Below, one piece after another: positions 1-7,671 of a stretch of 13,411 bases of DNA. The first letter of the stretch is position 1; every line of letters begins with the position of its first letter. Source of the stretch: an uncultured Eubacteriales bacterium (GTDB taxonomy: Bacteria; Bacillota; Clostridia; Oscillospirales; Oscillospiraceae). The notes below the pieces were generated by a model. The model had not been told where the DNA came from and made no database searches. It worked only from the letters and a program-made list of their open reading frames with translations. A program made the position numbers and the translations under genes. The stretch covers positions 1 through 13,411 of the forward strand of contig USAT01000048.1 of assembly GCA_900552725.1 (NCBI GenBank). Direction: 5' to 3'.

Positions 1-2
1 AG

Positions 3-113
3 AACGGCACCGTTTCCGTCCGTACCCGCAAGGGCGAGGATCTGGGCGCCATGACGCTGGCCGATTTCAGCGCCAAGCTGCACGAGATCGTGGACAGCAA
101 GTCCCGCGACTGA
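3..113 (+). CDS. thrS: Threonyl-tRNA synthetase, C-terminal end (partial)
   Basis: Only the last 36 codons and a TGA stop are in the window; the 5' part lies upstream of base 1. The tail contains GTVSVRTRKGEDLGAM, which matches the end of the anticodon-binding domain of class II aminoacyl-tRNA synthetases. In ThrRS this element (hydrophobic strand, R-x-R, then G-E-D-L-G-x-M) is followed by a short helix that closes the protein, as here. The enzyme charges tRNA-Thr in the cytosol. Recognition rests on a short segment: ThrRS is favoured, while prolyl-tRNA synthetase or a stand-alone paralogue sharing the anticodon-binding fold is less likely. A strong terminator follows 35 bases after the stop, so it is a separate transcription unit from the ABC operon. 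Confidence 0.75.
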   Translation, partial: NGTVSVRTRKGEDLGAMTLADFSAKLHEIVDSKSRD

Positions 114-148
114 GTCTCGATAAAAATACAGTTTTTCGCATATTCATA

Positions 149-192
149 CAGTGTGCCGTCCGGCGAATTGCCGGACGGCACACTGCTTTTTT
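149..192 (+). terminator. Intrinsic terminator after thrS
   Basis: A perfect 16-bp stem (149-164 pairs with 170-185; left arm starts CAGTGTGCC) encloses a 5-base loop and is followed by C and six T (187-192). This is a textbook Rho-independent terminator. It ends the thrS transcript and isolates it from the promoter at 440. Confidence 0.93.
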
Positions 193-439
193 GCGCCCAA
201 CCCCGCCGTTTCCAGCATTTCGCCAGTCGGAAACCGGAAAAATCGGGCCGCAGACACACCGTAGAAAGAAAATGTTTTCCTGATACGAAAAACGACGTTT
301 GGAATTAGAACCAAAAATAACGCAAGAAAGTTGAGAAAAGGTGCCGGAATTTGTGCAATTTTACACCAAGAGCAAGAATTTGTTCGCGCATTGCAGACAT
401 GTGTCGCTATGATGCCCGCCGACCGTGGCCGCGTTCGTA

Positions 440-469
440 TTGACAAATAATGAACCTATCTGGTAAAAT
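440..469 (+). promoter_or_regulatory. Sigma-A-type promoter of the DUF3798 ABC operon
   Basis: A perfect -35 box TTGACA (440-445) and a -10 box TAAAAT (464-469, five of six to consensus) are separated by 18 bases. TG-G sits directly before the -10 (461-463), an extended -10 element. Transcription should start near 476, giving a leader of about 50 bases. It is the only convincing promoter between the thrS terminator and the receptor gene. Confidence 0.8.
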
Positions 470-490
470 TATTGTACCCCATTAGCACCC

Positions 491-500
491 TTTTGCAAAA
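491..500. promoter_or_regulatory. Palindrome TTTTGCAAAA in the operon leader
   Basis: A perfect 10-base palindrome lies about 15 bases downstream of the predicted transcription start and just before the ribosome binding site. A 12-base version (TTTTTGCAAAAA) is at 11306-11317, and near matches are at 7867-7875 and 7904-7911 in the other regulatory gaps. The position would suit a roadblock-type repressor site, but it could be chance in A+T-rich spacer DNA. Confidence 0.3.
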
Positions 501-523
501 AAATGAAAAATCAGGAGGTAAGT

Positions 524-1756
524 ATGAAAAAGTTTCTGAGCTTGCTGCTTGCGCTGGCCATGGCACTGACCCTGGTGGCCTGCGGCGGCGGCAACACCCC
601 CAACAATGGTGGCAGCAACACCGATGGCGACACCGACGCTCCCGCCAAGTACAAGATCGGCATCGTGACCGGCTCCGTTTCTCAGTCTGAGGACGACCGC
701 CGCGGCGCCGAGGCTTTCCAGGCGGAGTATGGCGAGGATATGGTCACGCTGGCCATCTATCCCGACAACTTCACCGAAGAGCTGGAGACCACCATTCAGA
801 ACATCGTGAACCTGTCCTCTGATCCCGATATGAAGGCCATCATCGTCAACCAGGCTGTGCCTGGCACCACTGAGGCTTTCCGTAAGATCAAAGAGACCCG
901 CCCCGACATCATCTGCATCGCTGGTGAGGCTCACGAGGACCTGCCCGAGATCGGCTCCGCCGCTGACTTGGTCTGCAACAACGACTTCGTGTCCCGCGGC
1001 TATCTGATCATCCGCACCGCTCATGAGCTGGGCTGCGATACCTTCGTGCACATTTCCTTCCCCCGCCATCTGGCCTATGAGACCATGAGCCGCCGTCTGG
1101 CGATCATGAAGGCCGCCTGCGAGGAGTTTGGCATGACTCTGGTGGAAGAGACCGCTCCCGACCCCACCTCTGACGTTGGCGTGTCCGGCGCTCAGGCTTA
1201 CATCCTGGAGAAGGTGCCTGAGTGGGTCGGCAAGTACGGCGAGAAGGCCGCTTACTTCTGCACCAACGACGCGCACACCGAGCCCCTGCTGAAGCAGCTG
1301 CTGGAATACGGCGGTTACTTCATCGAGGCTGACCTGCCCTCTCCCCTGATGGGCTATCCCGGCGCTCTGGGTCTGGACCTGACCGAGGAAGCCGGCGATT
1401 TCGAGAAGATCCTGGCCAAGGTCGAGTCCGCCATCAATGAAAAGGGCGGCGCCGGCCGTTTCGGCACCTGGGCTTACTCCTATGGCTATACCCTGTCCGC
1501 CGGTCTGGCCCAGCACGCAAAGAACGTCATCGACGGCACTGCCGAGCTGACCGACATGGACGATGTTGCTTCCGCCCTGCAGAAGTACTCTCCCAAGGCT
1601 GAGTGGAACGGCGCCGGCTATACCAACGCTACCACCGGCGTCAAGTCCGAGAACGTGTTCCTGATCTATCAGGATACCTACATCATGGGCGATCCCGGCA
1701 AGTTCATGGGCAACGCTGAGGTGGAGATCCCCGAGAAGTACTTCACCATCAGCTGA
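524..1756 (+). CDS. DUF3798-type lipoprotein, receptor of an ABC importer
   Basis: A 410-residue lipoprotein and probable ligand receptor of the importer encoded downstream, tethered to the outer face of the membrane. The start is the ATG at 524, with AGGAGG at 513-518 five bases upstream. It gives a clean signal peptide: MKKF, a Leu/Ala-rich core, and lipobox LVAC with the lipidated Cys at residue 20. A Gly/Asn/Asp-rich linker (21-41) leads to a folded domain beginning YKIGIVTG (43-50). The body (SEDDRRGAEAF, NQAVPGTTEAFRKI, CTNDAHTEPLL) looks like the DUF3798 family, an uncharacterised clostridial family that I recall as having a periplasmic-binding-protein-like fold. This differs from the usual sugar-receptor families that pair with RbsA-type ATPases. 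The ligand cannot be read from the sequence. First gene of the operon, separated from the ATPase gene by a hairpin. Family assignment is from memory of the sequence pattern; the receptor role is inferred from context and lipobox. Confidence 0.85.
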   Translation: MKKFLSLLLALAMALTLVACGGGNTPNNGGSNTDGDTDAPAKYKIGIVTGSVSQSEDDRRGAEAFQAEYGEDMVTLAIYPDNFTEELETTIQNIVNLSSDPDMKAIIVNQAVPGTTEAFRKIKETRPDIICIAGEAHEDLPEIGSAADLVCNNDFVSRGYLIIRTAHELGCDTFVHISFPRHLAYETMSRRLAIMKAACEEFGMTLVEETAPDPTSDVGVSGAQAYILEKVPEWVGKYGEKAAYFCTNDAHTEPLLKQLLEYGGYFIEADLPSPLMGYPGALGLDLTEEAGDFEKILAKVESAINEKGGAGRFGTWAYSYGYTLSAGLAQHAKNVIDGTAELTDMDDVASALQKYSPKAEWNGAGYTNATTGVKSENVFLIYQDTYIMGDPGKFMGNAEVEIPEKYFTIS

Positions 1757-1785
1757 CATCGCTTTTGTAAAGCACAAGGTATAGG

Positions 1786-1821
1786 ACAGGGGGGAGGGAA
1801 TCCTCCCCCCTGTTTACTTTT
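1786..1821 (+). terminator. Hairpin between receptor and ATPase genes (attenuator)
   Basis: A perfect 12-bp, G/C-dominated stem (1786-1797 with 1802-1813; left arm ACAGGGGGGAGG) closes a GAAT loop. The tail is broken: TTTACTTTT rather than a pure T run. It ends only 22 bases before the ATPase start, and no promoter fits in the remaining space. It is best read as a partial terminator or 3' stabilising stem that leaves more receptor mRNA than permease/ATPase mRNA, a common arrangement in binding-protein operons. Confidence 0.75.
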
Positions 1822-1835
1822 AGGTAGGGTATATT

Positions 1836-3422
1836 ATGGAAAATAAGAATGCTCCCCTGTTGGAGATGCGCAACATCCAGAAGGACTTCTTCGGAAACCA
1901 GGTGTTGACGGACATCAACTTCACGCTGAAAGAGGGCGAGGTGCTGGGTCTGGTCGGCGAAAACGGCGCCGGCAAGAGCACCCTGATGAAAATCCTGTTC
2001 GGCATGGACGTGATCCGCGAGACCGGCGGTTATAAGGGCGACGTCCTTATCAACGGCGAGAAGATGACCTTCAATACGCCGTTTGACGCACTGAAGGCCG
2101 GTATCGGCATGGTGCACCAGGAATTTTCCCTGATCCCGGGCTTTACCGCCACGGAAAATATTCTGCTCAACCGTGAGCCGAAAAAGAAAAACGTCATCTC
2201 AGAAGTGTTCGGCGACAGAATGGACACTCTCAACTATAAGGAAATGGATGCGCGCGCCAAGAGCGCCATCGAAAAAATGGGCGTGGAGATCGACCAGAAA
2301 ATGGTCATCAGCAGCATGCCCGTGGGCCACAAGCAGTTTACCGAGATCGCCCGTGAGCTCAGTAAGGAAAACCTGAAGCTGCTGATCCTGGACGAGCCCA
2401 CTGCCGTGCTGACGGAGAAAGAGGCCGACGCGCTGCTGGACTCCATCCGCGGTATGTCCGCACGGGGCATCGCGGTCATCTTCATCACCCACCGCCTCCA
2501 TGAGATCCTGTCCGTCTGCGACAAGGTGGTCATCATGCGCGACGGCTATGTGGTCAAGGACACCCCCGCCAAGGAGACGGACGTGTCCGACATCACCAAA
2601 TGGATGGTGGGCCGCAATGTGGAAAGCGGCGCCGCGGCCCAGGACATCAAGATCGATCCCGATGCCAAGACCATCATGTCCATCCGCAAGCTGTGGGTGG
2701 ATATGCCCGGCGAGATCGTCCGCAACGTGAACCTTGACATCAAGGAAGGCGAGATCCTGGGCATCGGCGGTCTGGCCGGTCAGGGCAAGCTGGGCATCCC
2801 CAACGGTATCATGGGCCTGTATGAGGCCGGCGGCACCGTGGAGTTTGACGGCAAGCCCATTGCCCTGAACAGTCCCCGCAGGTGCCTGGATGCTTCTCTA
2901 GCCTTCGTGTCGGAGGATCGCCGGGGCGTGGGCTTGCTGCTGGACGAGTCTCTGGAGTGGAACGTGGCCTTCCCCGCCATGCAGATCCACAACAAGTTCC
3001 TGAAGAAGCGCCTGTTCTTCACCTGGCGCGACGAAAAGGCCATTCACGAGGTCACGCAGAAATACATCGACGAGCTGCAGATCAAGTGCACCAGCTCTCT
3101 GCAGAAGGCGAGAGAGCTGTCCGGCGGCAACCAGCAGAAGATTTGTCTGGCAAAGGCGTTCGCGCTGGAGCCCCGCTTCCTGTTTGTCTCCGAGCCCACC
3201 CGCGGCATCGACGTCGGCGCGAAGGCTTTGGTGCTGGAGGCGCTGAAAAAGTTCAACCGCGAGAGCGGCATCACCGTGGTGATGATCTCCTCCGAGCTGG
3301 AGGAGCTGCGCCAGACCTGTGACCGGATCGCCATCGTCTCCGGCGGCAAGATCGCCGGTATCCTGCCGGCTGACCACAGTGCCGAGGAATTCGGCATGCT
3401 GATGGTCAGTCAGGTGAAGTAA
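1836..3422 (+). CDS. ABC importer ATPase, double-domain RbsA/nucleoside type
   Basis: A 528-residue cytosolic ATPase with two nucleotide-binding domains in one chain, as in RbsA, MglA and nucleoside importers; it powers the two permeases downstream. Domain 1 (about 5-250) has Walker A GENGAGKST (41-49), Q-loop Gln95, a degenerate signature PVGHKQ (162-167), Walker B ending DEPT (186-189) and H-loop His219. Domain 2 (about 265-520) has a relaxed Walker A GLAGQGKLG (312-320, Leu instead of Ser/Thr after Lys318), an intact signature LSGGNQQ (428-434) and FVSEPTRGID, where Ser452 replaces the usual Walker B Asp. By the standard head-to-tail pairing, one site is complete (domain 1 Walker motifs with domain 2 signature) and the other degenerate. 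The Shine-Dalgarno is weak (AGGTAGGG, 1822-1829) and lies just after the hairpin. The stop TAA overlaps the next gene's ribosome binding site, so coupling is likely. The substrate type is not readable from the ATPase. Confidence 0.93.
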   Translation: MENKNAPLLEMRNIQKDFFGNQVLTDINFTLKEGEVLGLVGENGAGKSTLMKILFGMDVIRETGGYKGDVLINGEKMTFNTPFDALKAGIGMVHQEFSLIPGFTATENILLNREPKKKNVISEVFGDRMDTLNYKEMDARAKSAIEKMGVEIDQKMVISSMPVGHKQFTEIARELSKENLKLLILDEPTAVLTEKEADALLDSIRGMSARGIAVIFITHRLHEILSVCDKVVIMRDGYVVKDTPAKETDVSDITKWMVGRNVESGAAAQDIKIDPDAKTIMSIRKLWVDMPGEIVRNVNLDIKEGEILGIGGLAGQGKLGIPNGIMGLYEAGGTVEFDGKPIALNSPRRCLDASLAFVSEDRRGVGLLLDESLEWNVAFPAMQIHNKFLKKRLFFTWRDEKAIHEVTQKYIDELQIKCTSSLQKARELSGGNQQKICLAKAFALEPRFLFVSEPTRGIDVGAKALVLEALKKFNRESGITVVMISSELEELRQTCDRIAIVSGGKIAGILPADHSAEEFGMLMVSQVK

Positions 3423-3432
3423 GGAGGACAAG

Positions 3433-4521
3433 ATGGGCAAAAATGTAACGACGAGTCTTGGCAACAAGACGAAATTTGCACAACTGGTGGATAGCTTCGG
3501 CCTGCCCCGCCTGATCATTACGGGCTTTTTGCTGCTGCTGTTCATCGCGGCGCCTATCGTAGGAGCGGACTTTACCACCCAGCTGACCAACACCATCACC
3601 CGCTTCAGCTGGAACGCCGTTCTGGTGCTGGCCATGGTTCCCATGATCCACTCCGGCTGCGGCCTGAACTTCGGCCTGCCTCTGGGCATCATTTCCGGCC
3701 TGCTGGGCGCCACGCTGTCCATCGAGCTGGGCTTTACCGGCTTTGCCAGCTTCATTATGGCCATTCTGATCTCCACCCCCTTCGCGCTGCTGTTCGGCGG
3801 CGGCTACGGCTGGCTGCTGAACAAGATCAAGGGCGGCGAGATGATGGTCGCCACCTATGTGGGCTTCTCCTCGGTGTCCTTCATGTGCATGATGTGGCTG
3901 CTGCTGCCGTATCACAGCCCCACCATGGTCTGGGGCTTCGCCGGTACCGGCCTGCGTACCGTCGTCTCCCTGGAGGGCTTCTATGATAAGGCCTTGGCCA
4001 ACTTCCTGATGATCGACCTGAACGAGGCTCTGGGTATCAATCTGGTGATCCCCACCGGAAGCCTGCTGTTCTTCGCGCTGCTGGCCTTCCTGATGTGGGC
4101 GTTCCTGCACACCAAGACCGGCACCGCCATGACCGCCGTGGGCTCCAACCCCGCCTTCGCCAAGGCTGCCGGCATCAACGTGGACAAGATCCGCCTGATC
4201 TCCGTGGTCATGTCCACCTGGCTGGGCGCCGTGGGCATCCTGGTGTACGAGCAGGGCTTCGGCTTCATCCAGCTGTACATGGGCCCCTTCTGGATGGCAA
4301 TGCCCGCCGTGGCCGCCATTCTGATCGGCGGCGCCTCGGTAAACAAGGCGTCTATCGCCAACGTGATCATCGGTACGTTCCTCTATCAGGGCATCGTCAC
4401 CATGACCCCCACGGTCATGAACTCCGCCTTCCACATGGACATGTCCGAGGTCATCCGTATCGTTGTCTCCAACGGTATGATCCTGTACGCTCTGACCAGA
4501 AAGACTGAAAGGGGGCGCTGA
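3433..4521 (+). CDS. ABC importer permease 1 (BPD_transp_2 / RbsC-like)
   Basis: A 362-residue multi-pass membrane protein and first half of the translocation pore. About eight to ten hydrophobic segments are visible, the first near 26-45 and the last near 335-355. The cytosolic coupling segment TAMTAVGSNPAFAKAAGIN (231-249) carries the A-x-G-x-N...A-x-x-x-GIN pattern of the BPD_transp_2 family (RbsC, LivH, nucleoside and purine importers), followed by IGGASV (298-303). A CGLNFG motif in an early membrane segment is shared with permease 2. AAGGAGG (3421-3427) overlaps the ATPase stop and sits five bases before the ATG. The gap to permease 2 is two bases, so the pair should be made together as a heterodimer. 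Confidence 0.92.
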   Translation: MGKNVTTSLGNKTKFAQLVDSFGLPRLIITGFLLLLFIAAPIVGADFTTQLTNTITRFSWNAVLVLAMVPMIHSGCGLNFGLPLGIISGLLGATLSIELGFTGFASFIMAILISTPFALLFGGGYGWLLNKIKGGEMMVATYVGFSSVSFMCMMWLLLPYHSPTMVWGFAGTGLRTVVSLEGFYDKALANFLMIDLNEALGINLVIPTGSLLFFALLAFLMWAFLHTKTGTAMTAVGSNPAFAKAAGINVDKIRLISVVMSTWLGAVGILVYEQGFGFIQLYMGPFWMAMPAVAAILIGGASVNKASIANVIIGTFLYQGIVTMTPTVMNSAFHMDMSEVIRIVVSNGMILYALTRKTERGR

Positions 4522-4523
4522 GC

Positions 4524-5648
4524 ATGAAAGGAAAACGGAAGAATTTCAGCCCTGTGGGCATTGTCCGCGACAACTCGGTGCCCGTGCTGTTTATTATCAT
4601 CTGCCTGATCATGATCCCGCTGTCCGGCTTTTCGCCCAGCTATGTGCTCAATGAAGTCATGACCCGCCTGGGCCGCAACTCCTTCATGATCCTGAGCCTG
4701 CTGATCCCCATCATGGCCGGTATGGGTCTGAACTTTGGTATGACCCTGGGCGCCATGGCCGGTGAGATCGGCCTGATCCTGGTGGCCGACTGGCAGATCT
4801 GGGGCATCCCCGGTCTGATCCTGGCGGCAATCATCTCCATTCCCATCTCCGTGCTGCTGGGCCTGATGTGCGGCAAGATCCTGAACCGGGCCAAGGGCCG
4901 TGAGATGATCACCAGCTACTTCATCGCCTTCTTTATGGGCGGTGTGTATCAGTTGGTGGTGCTGTACATGATGGGCCCCATTATCCCCATCGCCCATAAC
5001 TCTCTGAAGCTGCCCCGCGGCTACGGTATCCGCAATACCGTCAGCCTGCTGCCCATGCGCCAGAGCATTGATAACGCCCTGGCCGTCTATGTGGGCGGCG
5101 TGAAGATCCCTGTGCTGACCCTGATCATCATCGCGCTGGCCTGCCTGTTCATCGTCTGGTTCCGTAAGACCAAGCTGGGTCAGGATATGCGCGCCGTGGG
5201 CCAGGATATGGAAGTGGCGCGTGACGCCGGTATCAACGTGGAGCGCACCCGTATCATCTCCATCGTCATGTCCACCGTGTTCGCCGGTTTCGGCATGATC
5301 ATCTATCTGCAGAACATGGGCAACTTCCCCACCTATACCGCCCATACCAATGTGGGTATGTTCTGCATCGCGGCGCTGCTGGTGGGCGGCGCGTCCGTGG
5401 AAAAGGCGTCCATCGGCAATGTGTTCCTGGGCGTTATCCTGTTCCATACCATGTTCGTGGTGGCGCCCTTTGCCGGTACCAAGATCACTGGCGACTCCAT
5501 GATCGGCGAGTATTTCCGCGTATTCATCTCTTACGCCGTTATCACGGTCGCACTGGTCATGTACGAGGCCAAGAAGCGCAAGTCCCAGAGCATGCTGGGC
5601 CAGATGCTGGCTCAGGCCCAGCTGGAAGAGGAGGGTAAGACGGAATGA
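4524..5648 (+). CDS. ABC importer permease 2 (BPD_transp_2 / RbsC-like)
   Basis: A 374-residue multi-pass membrane protein and partner of permease 1. A basic N-terminus (MKGKRKNF) precedes the first membrane segment near 19-35. It shares GLNFG, the coupling element DMRAVGQDMEVARDAGIN (221-238) and a GGASV-x-KASIGNV segment with permease 1, but the two are clearly diverged, so the channel is heterodimeric. The C-terminus is a charged tail rich in Lys then Gln/Glu (about 350-374) that is absent from permease 1. The ribosome binding region is AAAGGGGG (4508-4515) at the end of the preceding gene. The stop overlaps the next start in the ATGA arrangement (5645-5648), which indicates translational coupling to the small membrane protein. 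Confidence 0.92.
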   Translation: MKGKRKNFSPVGIVRDNSVPVLFIIICLIMIPLSGFSPSYVLNEVMTRLGRNSFMILSLLIPIMAGMGLNFGMTLGAMAGEIGLILVADWQIWGIPGLILAAIISIPISVLLGLMCGKILNRAKGREMITSYFIAFFMGGVYQLVVLYMMGPIIPIAHNSLKLPRGYGIRNTVSLLPMRQSIDNALAVYVGGVKIPVLTLIIIALACLFIVWFRKTKLGQDMRAVGQDMEVARDAGINVERTRIISIVMSTVFAGFGMIIYLQNMGNFPTYTAHTNVGMFCIAALLVGGASVEKASIGNVFLGVILFHTMFVVAPFAGTKITGDSMIGEYFRVFISYAVITVALVMYEAKKRKSQSMLGQMLAQAQLEEEGKTE

Positions 5649-6127
5649 AAGCACGCAAATGGATCATCCGGATCGCCGCCATCGTAGTGCTGATCGTGAT
5701 CGGCATCATCATGAGCATCATTGGCCGCGGCCATACCATCTATCTGGACAACAAGACCCTGGAATACGAGGGCCAGACCTACAAGGCCCCCTATAAGGTG
5801 ACGGTCACCGTGGACGGTGAGCAGCTGACCAAGCTGTACGACAAGGAGCGCGGCTCCACCACCTGCCTGGGCCAGACCTTTACCGTGACGCTGGAGGTCA
5901 TGGAGACCAAGAACGGTGCGGAAGAAGTCCAGACCTACAAGATCCCCATCCCCAAGAACATGGACGGCGTCATCATCAACATCCCCGGTTATCTGGCCGG
6001 GCTGCCTGAGGAAGCATATCTGACGGAGTTCGTCCCGGTCGTGACCGAGGAACCCGATGAGGAGGATCCCTCCACCGGCGACGATCTGATCCCCGGCAGC
6101 GAGGACACCACGCTTCCCGACGCGTAA
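5645..6127 (+). CDS. Small single-pass membrane protein of the ABC operon (possible DUF6672)
   Basis: A 160-residue protein of unknown function. It has a basic N-terminus (MKARKW), one membrane segment (about 6-27) and then an external domain of about 100 residues. That domain begins IYLDNKTLEYEGQTYKAPYK and reads like alternating beta strands (TVTVDGEQL, TFTVTLEVMETKNG). The last 25 residues or so are acidic and rich in Pro, Ser and Thr. The topology implies an N-terminal anchor with the domain outside the cell. I believe it belongs to a small family, possibly DUF6672, that accompanies this kind of ABC operon, but that is recall and not certain. It overlaps permease 2 by four bases (ATGA) with AGGAGG at 5629-5634, so it is translated as part of the transporter set. 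It could be an accessory subunit contacting the permeases or the receptor. Two consecutive TAA stops end it (6125-6130). Confidence 0.85.
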   Translation: MKARKWIIRIAAIVVLIVIGIIMSIIGRGHTIYLDNKTLEYEGQTYKAPYKVTVTVDGEQLTKLYDKERGSTTCLGQTFTVTLEVMETKNGAEEVQTYKIPIPKNMDGVIINIPGYLAGLPEEAYLTEFVPVVTEEPDEEDPSTGDDLIPGSEDTTLPDA

Positions 6128-6134
6128 TAACGAT

Positions 6135-6171
6135 CTGATACAGCCCATGCTGCCCGCATGGGCTGTATCAG
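6135..6171 (+). terminator. Hairpin between the ABC operon and pepD (weak terminator)
   Basis: A perfect 16-bp stem (6135-6150 with 6156-6171; left arm CTGATACAGCCC) has a 5-base loop, starting eight bases after the small membrane gene. The tail CCTTGTCATTTC has no proper T run, so termination is probably partial and some transcripts may continue into pepD. Confidence 0.6.
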
Positions 6172-6201
6172 CCTTGTCATTTCAATTTGGAGGTAAATAC
6201 T

Positions 6202-7650
6202 ATGGCAGTTTTATCCGGACTGAAGCCCGAAAAGGTATTCGAGTATTTTGAAAAGCTTTGCTCTGTGCCTCACGGCAGCGGCAACACCAAGATCATCAGC
6301 GATATGTGCGTGGGCTTCGCCAGGGAGCTGGGCCTGCGGTACCGGCAGGAGAGCTGCAACAACGTCATCATCTGGAAGGACGCTTCCGCGGGGTATGAGA
6401 GCGCCGCGCCCATCATTTTGCAGGGCCATATCGACATGGTCTGCGCCAAGACCGACGACTGCGCCAAGGACATGACCGCGGAGGGTCTCGACCTGCGGAC
6501 GGACGGCGAATGGGTGTGGGCCGACAAGACCTCGCTGGGCGGCGACAACGGCATCGCCGTGGCCATGATCCTGGCCATCCTGGCGGACGACACGCTGGCC
6601 CATCCGCCCATCGAGGCGGTGTTCACCGTGGACGAGGAGGTGGGCATGGACGGCGCCTTCGCGCTGGACTGCTCCGACCTGAAGGGCAGGAAGCTGCTGA
6701 ATCTGGACTCCGAGATGGAGGGCGTATTCACGGTGTCCTGCGCGGGCGGACTGCGGGCGGACTGCCATCTGCCCGGCGCTATGGAGCCGGTGGACGGCAT
6801 GAGCGGCTATACCGTTACGCTCTCCGGCCTGCAGGGCGGCCACTCCGGCGCGGACATCCATCTGGGCCGGGCCAGCGCCAACCAGCAGATGGGCCGGGTG
6901 CTGTACAGCGCCATGGAGCGCTTTCACGGTCTGCGGCTGGCGGCGGTCTCCGGCGGCCAGTTCGACAACGTGATCTGCTCCCGCTGCGACGCGGCGGTGG
7001 CCATCCCCGCCGGAAAAGAGGCGGCGTTTGAGGCGTTCATCGCGGAATTCGACGCCATCCTGAAAAACGAATACGCCGGCTGCGACGACGGCATCTCCCT
7101 GACCTGCGGCAAGGCCGACGTGACCGCCGCCATCAGCGAGGTCACCACCAACCTGATGCTGCACACGCTGCTGGCGCTGCCCCAGGGCGTGCAGGCCATG
7201 AGCGTGGACTTCCCCGGCCTGACCCAGACCTCCCTGAACATGGGCGTGCTGAAGCTGGAGGAGGACGGCCTGTATATCACCTTCTCCATCCGCTCCAGCA
7301 TCGCCTCCCAGAAGGAGATGCTGGCCCAGCGGGTCCACTCCATTGTGGAGTTCGCCGGAGGTACCGTCACCGAGCGGGGCAGGTACCCCGGCTGGCAGTA
7401 TGAGCGGAACTCGCAGTTCCGGGACACGGTGCTGGCGGCCTATCACGACCTGACCGGCAAGGAGGGCGTGGTGGAGGCCACCCACGGCGGCCTGGAGTGC
7501 GGTCTGCTGATCGAGAAGATCCCCGGACTGGACGCCATCTCCATGGGGCCAGAGCTGCACGACGTACACTCTGTCCGGGAACGGCTGAATGTGCCCTCCA
7601 CCGAACGGGTATACGCGCTGGTGTGCGAGATCCTCAAGCGCAGCAGATGA
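6202..7650 (+). CDS. pepD: Aminoacyl-histidine (Xaa-His) dipeptidase, M20 family
   Basis: A 482-residue cytosolic metallopeptidase that splits dipeptides, including those of the beta-Ala-His and Xaa-His type; its length matches E. coli PepD (485). Family M20 di-metal residues are in place: His76-x-Asp78 in QGHIDMV, Asp115 in GGDNG, the catalytic/ligand pair Glu145-Glu146 in VDEEVG, Asp169 in LDSE, and a C-terminal His456 in HDVHS. The lid-domain element GGHSGADI (His214) is also present. The start chosen is ATG 6202, because GGAGGT (6189-6194) lies seven bases upstream; a TTG at 6187 would put this site inside the gene. No -35/-10 pair is visible between the upstream hairpin and the start, so read-through from the ABC operon is the likely source of its mRNA. 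A strong terminator follows. Function call is firm; the exact dipeptide preference is not readable. Confidence 0.93.
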   Translation: MAVLSGLKPEKVFEYFEKLCSVPHGSGNTKIISDMCVGFARELGLRYRQESCNNVIIWKDASAGYESAAPIILQGHIDMVCAKTDDCAKDMTAEGLDLRTDGEWVWADKTSLGGDNGIAVAMILAILADDTLAHPPIEAVFTVDEEVGMDGAFALDCSDLKGRKLLNLDSEMEGVFTVSCAGGLRADCHLPGAMEPVDGMSGYTVTLSGLQGGHSGADIHLGRASANQQMGRVLYSAMERFHGLRLAAVSGGQFDNVICSRCDAAVAIPAGKEAAFEAFIAEFDAILKNEYAGCDDGISLTCGKADVTAAISEVTTNLMLHTLLALPQGVQAMSVDFPGLTQTSLNMGVLKLEEDGLYITFSIRSSIASQKEMLAQRVHSIVEFAGGTVTERGRYPGWQYERNSQFRDTVLAAYHDLTGKEGVVEATHGGLECGLLIEKIPGLDAISMGPELHDVHSVRERLNVPSTERVYALVCEILKRSR

Positions 7651-7671
7651 CCGGCGACCACAATATCTGGT

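Larger units (their letters stand above)
114..523 (+). other. Gene-free region upstream of the ABC operon
   Basis: This 410-base gap holds the thrS terminator, an A+T-rich middle part (about 240-410), the operon promoter at 440-469 and a short leader with the palindrome TTTTGCAAAA (491-500). A 100-codon minus-strand frame at 144-446 was considered and dropped: it runs through the terminator and resembles no protein I know. AAAATGTTTT at 269-278 recurs exactly at 11451-11460 in the region before hppA. No RNA gene or riboswitch fold was recognised. Confidence 0.7.

Noticed and set aside
144..446. A 100-codon minus-strand frame in the gap after thrS
   Set aside because: It ends inside the thrS terminator hairpin, has no recognisable domain or convincing ribosome binding site, and looks like chance.
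503..1756. An earlier ATG (503) for the DUF3798 receptor gene
   Set aside because: It would put the AGGAGG ribosome binding site inside the gene and add seven polar residues before the signal peptide. ATG 524 has ideal spacing and a canonical lipoprotein leader.
6187..6201. TTG start at 6187 for pepD
   Set aside because: Its codons overlap the GGAGGT site that serves ATG 6202, and it adds only five residues with no family support.
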